A stretch of 64,000 nt of DNA from Fibrobacter sp. UWB2 (lineage in GTDB: Bacteria > Fibrobacterota > Fibrobacteria > Fibrobacterales > Fibrobacteraceae): the NCBI RefSeq assembly GCF_002210425.1, contig NZ_MWQK01000001.1, positions 1 to 64,000 on the forward strand. The letters run 5' to 3'. Under the pieces are notes generated by a model. It had not been told where the DNA came from. It searched no databases and was given only the letters and a program-made list of their open reading frames with translations. A program made the translations under genes and the position numbers. Shown here piece by piece: positions 34,896 to 42,986 of the stretch. How positions within the stretch are numbered: position 1 is the stretch's first letter; each line of letters starts with the position of its first letter.

Positions 34896-35912
34896 ATGAA
34901 AAGTTTATCTCAGAAAGGAATGTTTTTTATTAAGAAACACATCTTTCTTTCTGTGCTTTGCTTCTTGCTGTTTTTGCCGTTGAATGTTTTTGCTGCTGAT
35001 GATTTCTTCTTCAAGGCGAACGAACTTTACGACCAGGGGCGTTACAAGGAATCGGTGAAGTATTACCGTGCTGCGATTGACGATGGCCGTTACGAGCCGT
35101 TCGCATGGTTCAACTTGGGCAATGCCCTTGTGCAGCTCGGCAAAAAAGAAGTCGCGATGGTGGCTTACAAGCGCACTGTCGAACTGCTCCCGGATTTTGT
35201 GAAGGCTTGGATGCTTCTTGGCGATTTGTATTACCTCGCTGAATCTCCGAGCGATGCGATTGTCGCCTACAACCGTGCGATTGAACTCGGGACGGAAACG
35301 GACCACATCCATTTTGCACTTGCGGAATGTTATATGAAGGGTAGCGACTGGACGCTTGCGCAAAAGCATTTTGAACGTGCGCTGGCGCTAAACCCGGACC
35401 GCATGGATGCTTGGTACGGCCTTGCCGAAGTCTATGAAAAACTGGGCGATTACGAATATGCAGTGAAGACGCTCAAGAATGCGCTCCAGATGACAGCGAC
35501 CGCTGGCGCCGACGTGCATTACACGCTCTCGTATTACTACCGCAGCATGGATTCTACGCGGCTCGCTCTCAATGAAATGGAAAACGGCATCATGATGGAT
35601 CCTGAAAACGTTTCCGCTCGCCGCTATCTCGCGCAGATGTATGTCAAGAATGAATCCCCGTGGATGGCTATTTTCACGCTCGAAGAAGGCCTCCGCCACA
35701 AGAAGGGAATTGCGGATTTGAATCTCGACTTGGGACAAATTTACTTTACGCAAAAGCGCTACGACGAAGCATTTGAATGTTACATGAAAGCTTGGCGTGC
35801 AGGCAATTCTCAAGGCCGCATCGGAGCAGAAAACGTCGGCCACATCTTCTCGAACGCTGGCGACACCGAAAAAGCTGAATCCCTCTACGCCCGCATCCGT
35901 AACAAAAAGTGA
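34896..35912 (+). CDS. TPR-repeat periplasmic protein of the TonB operon
   Basis: A 338-residue exported protein. The signal peptide lies within KKHIFLSVLCFLLFLPLNVFA. About eight tetratricopeptide repeats then fill the rest (for example NELYDQGRYKESVKYYRAAI, AWFNLGNALVQLGKKEVAMV, AWYGLAEVYEKLGDYEYAVK). The last gene of Vibrio TonB2 loci is also a TPR protein. An ATG at 34920 is an alternative start; neither has a clear ribosome site. The longer frame from 34749 reads through a repeat and is not believed. Confidence 0.8.
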   Translation: MKSLSQKGMFFIKKHIFLSVLCFLLFLPLNVFAADDFFFKANELYDQGRYKESVKYYRAAIDDGRYEPFAWFNLGNALVQLGKKEVAMVAYKRTVELLPDFVKAWMLLGDLYYLAESPSDAIVAYNRAIELGTETDHIHFALAECYMKGSDWTLAQKHFERALALNPDRMDAWYGLAEVYEKLGDYEYAVKTLKNALQMTATAGADVHYTLSYYYRSMDSTRLALNEMENGIMMDPENVSARRYLAQMYVKNESPWMAIFTLEEGLRHKKGIADLNLDLGQIYFTQKRYDEAFECYMKAWRAGNSQGRIGAENVGHIFSNAGDTEKAESLYARIRNKK

Positions 35913-35919
35913 CGTCTTA

Positions 35920-36336
35920 CTACTTTGTAGTCCCTAGTAACTCATCCCATAATTTTTTATTGGGCGTTGTATCAATGTAATTACCGCGCTGTGGATGAAT
36001 CTTGCCACTGTACACATCAATTTTGATACGCCCGAATTTATCGATGGTTACATCTTTTCGATGAATATCATAGTGGTTTACTAATGTATGTACTCTATAC
36101 AAATCATCGTCAATTTTTTCGATTGATTTGGCGGTGCGCATGAGTATACCTTTTGCAGATAAGATGTAAGCGATTAATAGAAAAAACGTAAAAATGGCAA
36201 ATGCGTCATGAGCATTTTTGAATGGACTGTTAAAAACAACAACAGCCGTATAGGTTATTATTGAAATAAAAATTGTAGTCCATACAGCGAATATAATCCA
36301 TACGATTTTCAGTACGCTAGACTTCATCTTTAACAT
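35920..36336 (-). CDS. Hypothetical membrane protein
   Basis: A 138-residue protein with two N-terminal membrane helices (VLKIVWIIFAVWTTIFISII and AFAIFTFFLLIAYILSA) and a cytoplasmic or periplasmic domain of about 70 residues with beta character (DDDLYRVHTLVNHYDIHRKD, FGRIKIDVYSGKIHP). No family recognised. It lies 6 bp upstream of the U32 gene on the same strand, so possibly co-transcribed. Lower GC content than neighbours. Confidence 0.6.
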   Translation of the reverse strand: MLKMKSSVLKIVWIIFAVWTTIFISIITYTAVVVFNSPFKNAHDAFAIFTFFLLIAYILSAKGILMRTAKSIEKIDDDLYRVHTLVNHYDIHRKDVTIDKFGRIKIDVYSGKIHPQRGNYIDTTPNKKLWDELLGTTK

Positions 36337-36342
36337 GAAATA

Positions 36343-39030
36343 TTACCCTTTCTTGCGGTCTTGCCAGACGCTTTGATTGAACAGCTGGCCTTCGGAAAGT
36401 CCGTACTTTTCTTCGACGCCTGCTTTAGAAATCGCTGTGTCAATGTCGAGCTTGCCGCGGATGGCTTGCGTATAAATGTCAATCTTGCGGCGGACAGATT
36501 CGGGTTCTTCGTCCAAGAGTTCTAGGCGGTAGCTGCTCACGTTTTGTGCGATGAGCCTTGGCAATAGCTTGAGGGCGGATTGCGGCTTGCCGACAAAGAG
36601 CGTGTTGCGGCATTCGGCATCGGATTGCAAGAAGTGGCGTTCGCCTTTGTGGTCGAGAATTTCGACTTTATGTTGTGTGCAAATCTTTTTGCATTCGGGG
36701 AAGCGGCGGCCTGTTGTGAGGGCGCGTGCGAAGGCGCAGTATTCTGAGTGGAATGCTGGCATGTACTGGTGTAGCGCGAGTTCGAGTTTGCTTCCGTCTA
36801 TGTTCTTGAGCAAGTCAAAAAGCTGTGTGCTGTTGAGGTCCCACGACGGATGCAATTTTTCGAGTCCTTGTGCCAAAAGCCAATCGTAGCTTGCGCTGTT
36901 GGTGGCGTTCAAGCTGTAGTCGCCGACCATCGGAATTCCGGAATCCTTGAGGAGCGCGAGCGAACCGAGATTACGCACCAAAGCAAATTCCGGCATGAGC
37001 GTGAGAATTTGTTTGATGTAATGGTTTTCGCTGGGCTTATGGATGCGGAGCGTAGCGATGCCGGCTTCAAAACCGAGCTTGTGGATGCGTTCGAGCGGCT
37101 CGTCGTATTTGACGCCCCAGTCAAAGTCCATGACGACTTTGTCGATGTCGAGACCTTGCAAGGCTTCGATTTGTTCGGGACGGCGAACGAGGACGGTAAT
37201 TGTGCGGCGATTGCTTGCTGCTTTGTCGGTAGTGCCCGCCCCGGAACGGAGTCCGGGGTGAACTCCAGCGGGAATCTCCTTCACCGAAACGCTATGTAGG
37301 AATGCGCGACCGTTGTCCGCAGAAGGTGCAAGTTCTTTCCACTGCAAGCGCTTTTCGTCCAAGGCTTGTACTGCTTCTTGACGGAGTGTGCGCAAAACTT
37401 TACCGGGGAGGAATGCGTTTTGTGGGAGCTTGATTTCGAGTTTGTCTAGAACGTAAGCGGTGGCGCTCAATCCTGAAAGTTCTTTTTTGGCGATGGCTTG
37501 CAAAGCATCGGCGGAACTTTCGTTGCGGGCGGCTTCGAGGACGGGGCCTTCGACCGTGGCGCTGTTCACGCTGGCAGTTGCGCAGTTTTCGCGATTCTCG
37601 CAGCCCTCGTGATTGTCGCGAGTCTCGGTAATCGTGAGCTTGAGCGGTTCGCCAATGGTTCCTTCGAGCGTCATGCACACGGGAATGTGCTTTGCAAAAC
37701 TTCTGTCGGTGAATGTCTTGTGCAGTTCTTTTTCGAGAGCGGGGGAGTCGTTGCGGTAGGCCTTCATGCCGTACGAGACTTTGCGCAAGTTGAATTCTCG
37801 ACCGAATTCCAGACGAACTTGTGCACTTGTCACCCCGGCCTTTGTGCCGGGGTCGGTATTTGCGCTTTTTCCTCGTCGTCCAATTTGTTGGAATGTAGCT
37901 TTGTACAGTCGACTTCCCGTTTGGCGCGGCTCGGGCTCTGCCCTATATTCTTCGAATAAAATCCCGTCGCCAGGCAACAATGTGCACGGAACAGGCTTGT
38001 CTTCAAGTTCCACAATCACGCCGCCGCGTTCCACCTGAACGACGGTTCCGATAAATTCGCCATGGTGGTTCGAGAAGGAGCCATCGACGAGTTCCTGGTG
38101 GTTCACTCCATCGAGCCAACCTGTGTTGAGTCCGCGCGAGAACAAGACTTCGAGCGGTTCCAAATCCTGCGCAGTAAGCCCGGCGGCATTTCCATTCGCA
38201 CACTCGGCTTTTTCTTTATAACCTTTTTCGCTCAGTATTTCCAGCGCCTTGCGATACGCGTGCGAAACGGCAGCCACATATTCCGGGCTTTTCAAACGCC
38301 CTTCGACCTTGAGCGATTCTACGCCGATGTCCTTGAGTTCTTCAAGTTTCGGGAGTGCACAAAGGTCACGTGTGCTGAACAAGTAACGGGCCTTCGGATC
38401 TTTCCATTCCTTGCCGTCCACAAAAATGCGGTAGGGAAGGCGGCAGCTTTGGGCGCACTGCCCGCGGTTTGCCGAGCGTCCGCCAAAGTTTTCGCTGGTA
38501 AGGCACTGCCCCGAGTACGAGACGCAAAGCGCCCCGTGGATGAAAACTTCAAGTTCCAAGTCGGTGAGGCTCTTGATTTGCGCAATTTGTTTTGCCGAAA
38601 GTTCGCGAGCCAAGACCGCTCTTGAAAATCCGATGTCCTTGACCAAGTTCACGGCTTCGGAACTCGCGAGCGTCATTTGCGTGCTCGCGTGGATTTCCTG
38701 TTCTGGGCTAATCGCCTTGATGAGCCTTGCAAGCCCGATGTCCTGGATGATGAACGCGTCCGGCTTTAACGCAATCAAGCGTTCCAAAAATTCCGGCAAT
38801 TCCTGAATTTCGCGCTCGAAGATGAGAATGTTCATCGCAAGGTACGTCTTTACGCCGCGAAGTCTTGCGTAGCGGATCATCTCTTCGACATCTTCAAATG
38901 AAAAATCTTCGGTTCGACCGCGTGCGTTCCAGTGGGGCACACCATAGTAAACCGCGTCCGCCCCGTTGTTGATGGCGGATTCCAGCATGTCGCGCGTACC
39001 GACAGGCAAAAGAAGTTCAGGATTGTTCAT
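36343..39030 (-). CDS. U32 family peptidase, RlhA-like
   Basis: An 895-residue U32 protein. The N-terminal domain has ELLLPVGTRDMLESAINNGA, ADAVYYGVPHWNARGR and the cysteine cluster VSYSGQCLTSENFGGRSANR with GQCAQSCRLPY. A second part ends in KICTQHKVEILDHKGERHFL. This architecture matches RlhA, which hydroxylates C2501 of 23S rRNA in E. coli, though it is about 240 residues longer. Two palindromic repeats lie in frame at 37239 and 37832 and explain part of the extra length. The start has TATTTT seven bases upstream. Confidence 0.8.
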   Translation of the reverse strand: MNNPELLLPVGTRDMLESAINNGADAVYYGVPHWNARGRTEDFSFEDVEEMIRYARLRGVKTYLAMNILIFEREIQELPEFLERLIALKPDAFIIQDIGLARLIKAISPEQEIHASTQMTLASSEAVNLVKDIGFSRAVLARELSAKQIAQIKSLTDLELEVFIHGALCVSYSGQCLTSENFGGRSANRGQCAQSCRLPYRIFVDGKEWKDPKARYLFSTRDLCALPKLEELKDIGVESLKVEGRLKSPEYVAAVSHAYRKALEILSEKGYKEKAECANGNAAGLTAQDLEPLEVLFSRGLNTGWLDGVNHQELVDGSFSNHHGEFIGTVVQVERGGVIVELEDKPVPCTLLPGDGILFEEYRAEPEPRQTGSRLYKATFQQIGRRGKSANTDPGTKAGVTSAQVRLEFGREFNLRKVSYGMKAYRNDSPALEKELHKTFTDRSFAKHIPVCMTLEGTIGEPLKLTITETRDNHEGCENRENCATASVNSATVEGPVLEAARNESSADALQAIAKKELSGLSATAYVLDKLEIKLPQNAFLPGKVLRTLRQEAVQALDEKRLQWKELAPSADNGRAFLHSVSVKEIPAGVHPGLRSGAGTTDKAASNRRTITVLVRRPEQIEALQGLDIDKVVMDFDWGVKYDEPLERIHKLGFEAGIATLRIHKPSENHYIKQILTLMPEFALVRNLGSLALLKDSGIPMVGDYSLNATNSASYDWLLAQGLEKLHPSWDLNSTQLFDLLKNIDGSKLELALHQYMPAFHSEYCAFARALTTGRRFPECKKICTQHKVEILDHKGERHFLQSDAECRNTLFVGKPQSALKLLPRLIAQNVSSYRLELLDEEPESVRRKIDIYTQAIRGKLDIDTAISKAGVEEKYGLSEGQLFNQSVWQDRKKG
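37235..37270. repeat. Palindromic repeat inside the U32 gene (a)
   Basis: CCCCGGA (37239-37245) and TCCGGGG (37252-37258) around ACGGAG, followed by TGA. On the coding (minus) strand it is translated as GVHPGLRSGAGT, a poorly conserved-looking linker between two domains. Confidence 0.65.
37828..37856. repeat. Palindromic repeat inside the U32 gene (b)
   Basis: GTC then ACCCCGGC (37832-37839) and GCCGGGGT (37846-37853) around a six-base loop. On the minus strand it is translated as TDPGTKAGVT within a stretch rich in Gly, Arg and Lys. Confidence 0.65.
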
Positions 39031-39097
39031 ACCCGCAAAAATAGAATTTATTGAATGACTTTAAAAAAGTCTGAAGAATAACTTTAGAAAAGTACGT

Positions 39098-39223
39098 CAT
39101 GCGGGCGGGGCCCCAGCTCGGAAAAATCTAAAACCCATCCTGGCGCAAGCGCCAACCTTACGGCTCGACCATGACCATACAAGTATGGTCGCGGCACTCG
39201 TCTTTAAAGGTTGTGGCCGACGC
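39098..39223. repeat. GC-rich mosaic repeat, copy 2
   Basis: Same 25-bp start (39098-39122) and same TGGCCGACGC end as 34807-34885, with about 70 bp of extra inner sequence containing two hairpins (GGCGC-AA-GCGCC and GACCATAC-AAGTATGGTC). It fills most of the gene-free gap 39031-39296; nothing else is seen there. Confidence 0.65.
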
Positions 39224-39296
39224 TTTTATTCTCTCGACGAAATTATATGCGTTACAATTGTTTTTTTGTCACGCTGTTTTCATTAGGAAATGTTAA

Positions 39297-39644
39297 TTAA
39301 ATGTCTTCTAGCTTGTAGCCGAATTGCACAATGGCGCCGGTATTGACTTCACGGAAAATGCGCAAGTGGGCAAGCCCTTCGAGGATGGCGTTGTCCAGCG
39401 TGTCCTGGTTTTGCGCTGCATTGTTCCCAAGTCCAATGGTGGGTATGTCCTGTGAACCCTTGTAACCCTCGTGGATGACCTTCACGTAAGTGTATTCCGG
39501 GTCCATCTCAAGGATGGCTTCGTGGATATGCTTGTCGTTATAGCCCGGATCGCTCTCGAATGATTGCTCGGAACGGCTACGGATCGTAAGAGAACCGCAA
39601 TAGCCATCCTGTTTAAATTTCAACCATTTTTGTCCGACTGTCAT
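39297..39644 (-). CDS. Hypothetical protein
   Basis: A 115-residue cytoplasmic-looking protein (MTVGQKWLKFKQDGYCGSLT onward) with no recognised motif. The ATG is preceded by GAGGGAA. It is divergent from the small lipoprotein at 39677. Confidence 0.6.
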   Translation of the reverse strand: MTVGQKWLKFKQDGYCGSLTIRSRSEQSFESDPGYNDKHIHEAILEMDPEYTYVKVIHEGYKGSQDIPTIGLGNNAAQNQDTLDNAILEGLAHLRIFREVNTGAIVQFGYKLEDI

Positions 39645-39676
39645 AATTCCCTCAAAAAATAATCTAATTTTGCGAT

Positions 39677-39895
39677 ATGTTCAAGAAATCCCTTATTTTG
39701 TCGTCTTTAGTTTGCATTTCAATGTTTGGTTTCTCGGGCTGCTCCAACCAGGAGGCTGAGTACAAAATTGCAACTCTTACCGAAGAAAACGCCCGTCTGG
39801 CACGTCAAGTCCTTGTTCTCAAGGCTACTTTGGATTCATTGAACGCCCACAACAAGGCTGTGGATCACTCGCTCAAGTCCCTGGACATGAAATAA
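39677..39895 (+). CDS. Small Lpp-like lipoprotein
   Basis: A 72-residue lipoprotein. Signal peptide with lipobox FSGC (Cys 21), then a single coiled-coil helix with heptad Leu/Ile/Val (ATLTEENARLARQVLVLKAT) and C-terminal Lys. The size, single helix and terminal Lys resemble Braun-type lipoproteins, though attachment to peptidoglycan is inference. The ATG has TAATTT six bases upstream. Confidence 0.7.
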   Translation: MFKKSLILSSLVCISMFGFSGCSNQEAEYKIATLTEENARLARQVLVLKATLDSLNAHNKAVDHSLKSLDMK

Positions 39896-39996
39896 GAGAA
39901 ACTTTGGGCGCATGTGCTCAAAAAAACATACAATTTTCTCTCATTTTCTTACAATAAACCGATTTTCTGCACGAAAAATTTGTTAAATTTGCGCTC

Positions 39997-40159
39997 GTGA
40001 CTGGCCCCGGTTTGTCGCCACGGCGAAAACCATTTTTGCTTCCCACGTGAAGCCCCGCGACCGTCAAGTCTCCAAGGAGGCGCTAGTAAGATGGTCTTTA
40101 ATTAACCCACACATTCCAGTCACCCCGCTTGCAGGTTATTTTCCAGCCTGCTCGTGTGG
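39997..40159 (+). ncRNA. Structured leader RNA, unidentified
   Basis: About 160 nt upstream of the gene at 40188. Closing helix GTGACTGG (39997-40004) with CCAGTCAC (40116-40123) encloses three helices: GGTTT-G-TCGC/GCGA-AAACC (40009-40031), GCTTC/GAAGC (40038-40053) and GACCGTC/GATGGTC (40059-40096, with an inner CTC/GAG hairpin). A further helix CCACAC (40107-40112) with GTGTGG (40154-40159) crosses the closing helix, giving a pseudoknot or two exclusive folds, with GCAGG/CCTGC nested in it. A TTAAAT box lies just upstream (about 39983). It resembles a riboswitch or autoregulatory leader. Confidence 0.55.
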
Positions 40160-40187
40160 TTCAACCCTTACTTTATGAGGTGCCCAC

Positions 40188-40817
40188 ATGGAAATAATCG
40201 CTCTCGCACTTTCACTCCTCGCAGTGATTCTGTGCATTGTTATCCTTGTTAAGGTTAATAAGCTTCTCACGATGCTTCGTACCCCGATTTTCAAGAAGCT
40301 CACCCCGGACATGAACTTGAAGCCGTCCGCCCGTCGCCCGATTAGCGCACAGGAAATGGCTCAGCGTGGTGGCAACAATAAGGAAAATCGCCAGAACAAG
40401 GAACGTCCGAACAACAATAATAAGGACAACCGCAATCAGCAGCAGGCTCAGGCTCATGCCCCTGCAACGCGTGATCGCAATGAACAACAACAGCGTCCGG
40501 AACGTGGCCCGCGCCGCGAACGCCGCCCGGAACGCCCGCATCGTGAAGCTAACGCTGAAGCTCCTGTTGCTGCTGCAGAACAGGCCGCTCCGGTTGCACC
40601 GGCTGCTGAAGCTCCGGTCGCCGAAGCTCGTCGCCCGCTCGCTCCGCGCATTCCGGTTGAAACTCCGGCCGCTCCGGCTGTCGAAGCTGCCCCGGTCGCT
40701 CCGGTTGCTGAAGCCCCGGCTGAAGCTGCTGCAGAAACCGCTTTTGATCCGTCCAAGGTCCGCTATGGCCGTCGCAACGTGATCAAGAAGGCTCCGGAAC
40801 TCTCCGAAGAAGCTTAA
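40188..40817 (+). CDS. Membrane-anchored low-complexity Ala/Pro/Arg-rich protein
   Basis: A 209-residue protein. One N-terminal helix (IIALALSLLAVILCIVILVK), a short conserved-looking part to about residue 55, then Asn/Gln/Arg-rich (60-110) and Ala/Pro/Glu-rich (115-190) disordered segments, ending SKVRYGRRNVIKKAPEL. The Arg/Asn-rich part could bind RNA; that is inference. No family recognised. It is preceded by the structured leader and GAGGTG, and closed by a strong terminator. Confidence 0.6.
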   Translation: MEIIALALSLLAVILCIVILVKVNKLLTMLRTPIFKKLTPDMNLKPSARRPISAQEMAQRGGNNKENRQNKERPNNNNKDNRNQQQAQAHAPATRDRNEQQQRPERGPRRERRPERPHREANAEAPVAAAEQAAPVAPAAEAPVAEARRPLAPRIPVETPAAPAVEAAPVAPVAEAPAEAAAETAFDPSKVRYGRRNVIKKAPELSEEA

Positions 40818-40835
40818 TTCTCACGAGAATTTGCA

Positions 40836-40872
40836 AAAAATCCCAGTCCAACCGGACTGGGATTTTTTTTGT
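40836..40872. terminator. Bidirectional terminator
   Basis: AATCCCAGTCC-AACC-GGACTGGGATT with A and T tracts, between convergent genes ending at 40817 and 40876. Confidence 0.9.
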
Positions 40873-40875
40873 ATG

Positions 40876-41142
40876 CTAAACGTTTTCGTAGTGACCTTTG
40901 CAAGAAAGAATGTCGATAAATTCACCATTAATTCTGTAGATTAGCCGATTGCCATCGTCAATTCGTCGACTCCAAAATCCGCTGAGGTTTCCTTTCAATG
41001 CTTCAGGCTTACCTAAGCCTTCGAAATGGTTTCGCTCGATGTCTTTAAGCAGTTGGTTGACTCTTTTGAGTGTTTTCTTATCTTGTAGTTGCCAATAGAG
41101 ATATTCTTGCCACGCTTGTTCGGAAAATGCAATCTTAGCCAT
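40876..41142 (-). CDS. yoeB: YoeB/Txe-type toxin (mRNA interferase)
   Basis: An 88-residue RelE-superfamily toxin. AFSEQAWQEYLYWQLQDKKT, LLKDIERNHFEGLGKPEALK, LSGFWSRRIDDGNRLIYRI and the C-terminal CKGHYENV match YoeB, with catalytic His and Tyr at the end. It cleaves mRNA at the ribosomal A site when freed from its antitoxin. It overlaps the antitoxin gene by 8 bp. Confidence 0.92.
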   Translation of the reverse strand: MAKIAFSEQAWQEYLYWQLQDKKTLKRVNQLLKDIERNHFEGLGKPEALKGNLSGFWSRRIDDGNRLIYRINGEFIDILSCKGHYENV

Positions 41143-41416
41143 TTTCCATTGCCTCGAGTTCTTCCAACGTCTTCACAATACCTTTCCCGGCATTGAGCTG
41201 TTCGATGCCTTTTTTGAGGGCCTCAATGTCGCTTGCTTTGGCGTTGTAACGGGCTGTGGGCTCGCGGACTTCGAAGGGAATGCGATGTTCATTGATGACG
41301 CTCTTGATGAACATGTTGATGGCTGCAGATGCGGACAAACCAACGTTATTGCAGAATTCGTCAAAACGTTCTTTGTCTTTGCTATCGATTCGTGCTGAAA
41401 CTGTTGCCTGTGCCAT
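41135..41416 (-). CDS. RelB/DinJ-type antitoxin
   Basis: A 93-residue antitoxin. N-terminal ribbon-helix-helix (ATVSARIDSKDKERFDEFCN, GLSASAAINMFIKSVI) of the RelB/DinJ type and a C-terminal toxin-binding part ending LEELEAMENG. It should bind the toxin and repress its own operon. The ATG has AAGGAGCG upstream. YoeB is more often paired with a YefM-type antitoxin. Confidence 0.85.
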   Translation of the reverse strand: MAQATVSARIDSKDKERFDEFCNNVGLSASAAINMFIKSVINEHRIPFEVREPTARYNAKASDIEALKKGIEQLNAGKGIVKTLEELEAMENG

Positions 41417-41551
41417 AAGACGCTCCTTTTTATACGATCCAATATATAAAAATGGACTGCAAAGTGCAATGGATTGTAATTAATTGGTTGCAAGATAGCG
41501 CATTTTGCGTTGCTTTGCAATTTATACTTGTTTTTGAATGCGCAAAAAAAA

Positions 41552-41628
41552 GTTACCCCGCAACAGAGTGCGGGGTAACATTTTTTTTTGATCCCCTCCC
41601 TAATGGTCGAGGATGACGGGGGGGGGCC
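41552..41628. repeat. Composite palindromic repeat
   Basis: GTTACCCCGC/GCGGGGTAAC hairpin (41552-41579) with T-run, then GATCCCCTCCC-TAAT-GGTCGAGGATGAC and a G-run. The same two modules in the same order recur at 43914-43985. The T-run hairpin could end transcripts from the band-7 side. Confidence 0.65.
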
Positions 41629-41630
41629 TT

Positions 41631-42950
41631 TTATTTTGACAGTTTCTCAGTAAGTCCCATAAGCATGTTCAAGCCGACTGCGTCCATGGCAGTGCTTGCG
41701 CCGCCCTTGGAGTCACCGGTCATCATGATTTCCGGGACGAGCGGATGTGCGGACTTGGCGAGAGCCTCAGCAACACCGACCTTGGTCTTGTAATCCCATT
41801 CGGCGCGTTCTTGCGGAGTCAAACCGGCGCTGACGAGGGCCCTGTTTGCGGCTGCTTCAGCTTCTTTTTCGGCCTTGATTTTCTTAGCGACTTCGAGAGC
41901 TCTTAGAGCTTCGAGACGGGCGACTTCCTGTTCCTTCTGAGCTTGGAGAACGGCCACGTCGCGTTCCTTTTCGGCCTGCGTCACAGCCTTGATCTTTTCC
42001 ACTTCCTGGTCGGCCTTGGCCTGGGCGATGCGAGCCTTACCTTCGGCTTCGGCGGTGATGGCAGCCTGCTTTGCCGTTTCTGCGGCCGTTGCGTTAGAGA
42101 CGCGCTTCATTTCGCGGTCCTTCACGATGTCGAGCTGCTGTTGTGCTTTCTGGTCGAGGCGGACGTTCTGGATTTCGAATTGCACCACTCTGATGCCGTA
42201 AAGACGGAGTGCCGAGGGCTTTGTCAAGATGCGGTTGCCGTTCTTATCGAGTTTCAGCTTTGTGACCTTGTATTCTTGCGTTTCGGCTTTCTTGATGATT
42301 TTGCCTTCGGAATCGTAATCGTCTTCGCCGGCCTTTTCGGTGAGCACTTCGATTGTGGTGAGGTATTCGCCTTCGGTGAGCTGGTCTTCGGCGATTCTTC
42401 TGAATTCGGCAATCTTTGTCACCTTGGCTTCTTCAGCAGTGAAAAGCGGTGCGGTCTTTCTAACGGCAGAGAGCACGGAGTTTCTGACAAGGTCATGCTT
42501 GAGCTTCTTGTCGGAACGTTGTTCGCGATGGATTTTCACGAGGTCTTCGCAGTCCGTGGGGAGCTGGTATTTGAGGTAGCCGCTGATTTCGGCGTTTGCA
42601 TTTCGGGACAAGGTCACGGAAATATCGTCCTCGTCGTCGTCGCCGCCTTCCCAGCCTTCGCCCTTTACCTTATCGGTAGAGGAGTTGAAGTAGAAGTCCT
42701 TGGTTCTGTCGTAAGAGTAGATGCTTGCAAATCCCTTGAAGTAAAAACCGGCGTGGTCGATGCAGGAGAGGGTACCAAACGGAGACTGCTTCACAAGAAG
42801 CTGCGTTGCACTATTGTAACCGATATTGCACTTGAGCAAAATAAGAGCGATAACAACGATGACCGCGACAATGATTGCTTTTGTGTAATTCTTTTTGGGA
42901 AGCTGTATTTTGGGTTGCACTTTGGGCTGTAATTTGGATTCTGTTTCCAT
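41631..42950 (-). CDS. SPFH/band-7 (prohibitin-like) membrane protein
   Basis: A 439-residue protein. Membrane helix near residues 22-40 (AIIVAVIVVIALILLKC), then a band-7 domain with an acidic insertion (EGGDDDEDD, about 95-103). A long coiled coil follows, rich in Ala/Glu/Lys (TAAETAKQAAITAEAEGKAR, KAVTQAEKERDVAVLQAQKE), and a Gly/Met-rich end. SPFH proteins oligomerise into membrane microdomain cages. The start at 42950 is supported by AGAAGGAA; an upstream ATG is not. Confidence 0.8.
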   Translation of the reverse strand: METESKLQPKVQPKIQLPKKNYTKAIIVAVIVVIALILLKCNIGYNSATQLLVKQSPFGTLSCIDHAGFYFKGFASIYSYDRTKDFYFNSSTDKVKGEGWEGGDDDEDDISVTLSRNANAEISGYLKYQLPTDCEDLVKIHREQRSDKKLKHDLVRNSVLSAVRKTAPLFTAEEAKVTKIAEFRRIAEDQLTEGEYLTTIEVLTEKAGEDDYDSEGKIIKKAETQEYKVTKLKLDKNGNRILTKPSALRLYGIRVVQFEIQNVRLDQKAQQQLDIVKDREMKRVSNATAAETAKQAAITAEAEGKARIAQAKADQEVEKIKAVTQAEKERDVAVLQAQKEQEVARLEALRALEVAKKIKAEKEAEAAANRALVSAGLTPQERAEWDYKTKVGVAEALAKSAHPLVPEIMMTGDSKGGASTAMDAVGLNMLMGLTEKLSK

Positions 42951-42986
42951 TGTTTTTTCCTTCTTTAGTTTATGCAATAAATATAG

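Noticed and set aside
39997-40159. 6S RNA, RNase P RNA, SRP RNA, tmRNA or cobalamin riboswitch as identity of the structured leader
   Set aside because: The fold is multi-branched, unlike the single long 6S hairpin. The conserved RNase P, SRP loop, tag-peptide and B12-box sequences are not visible.
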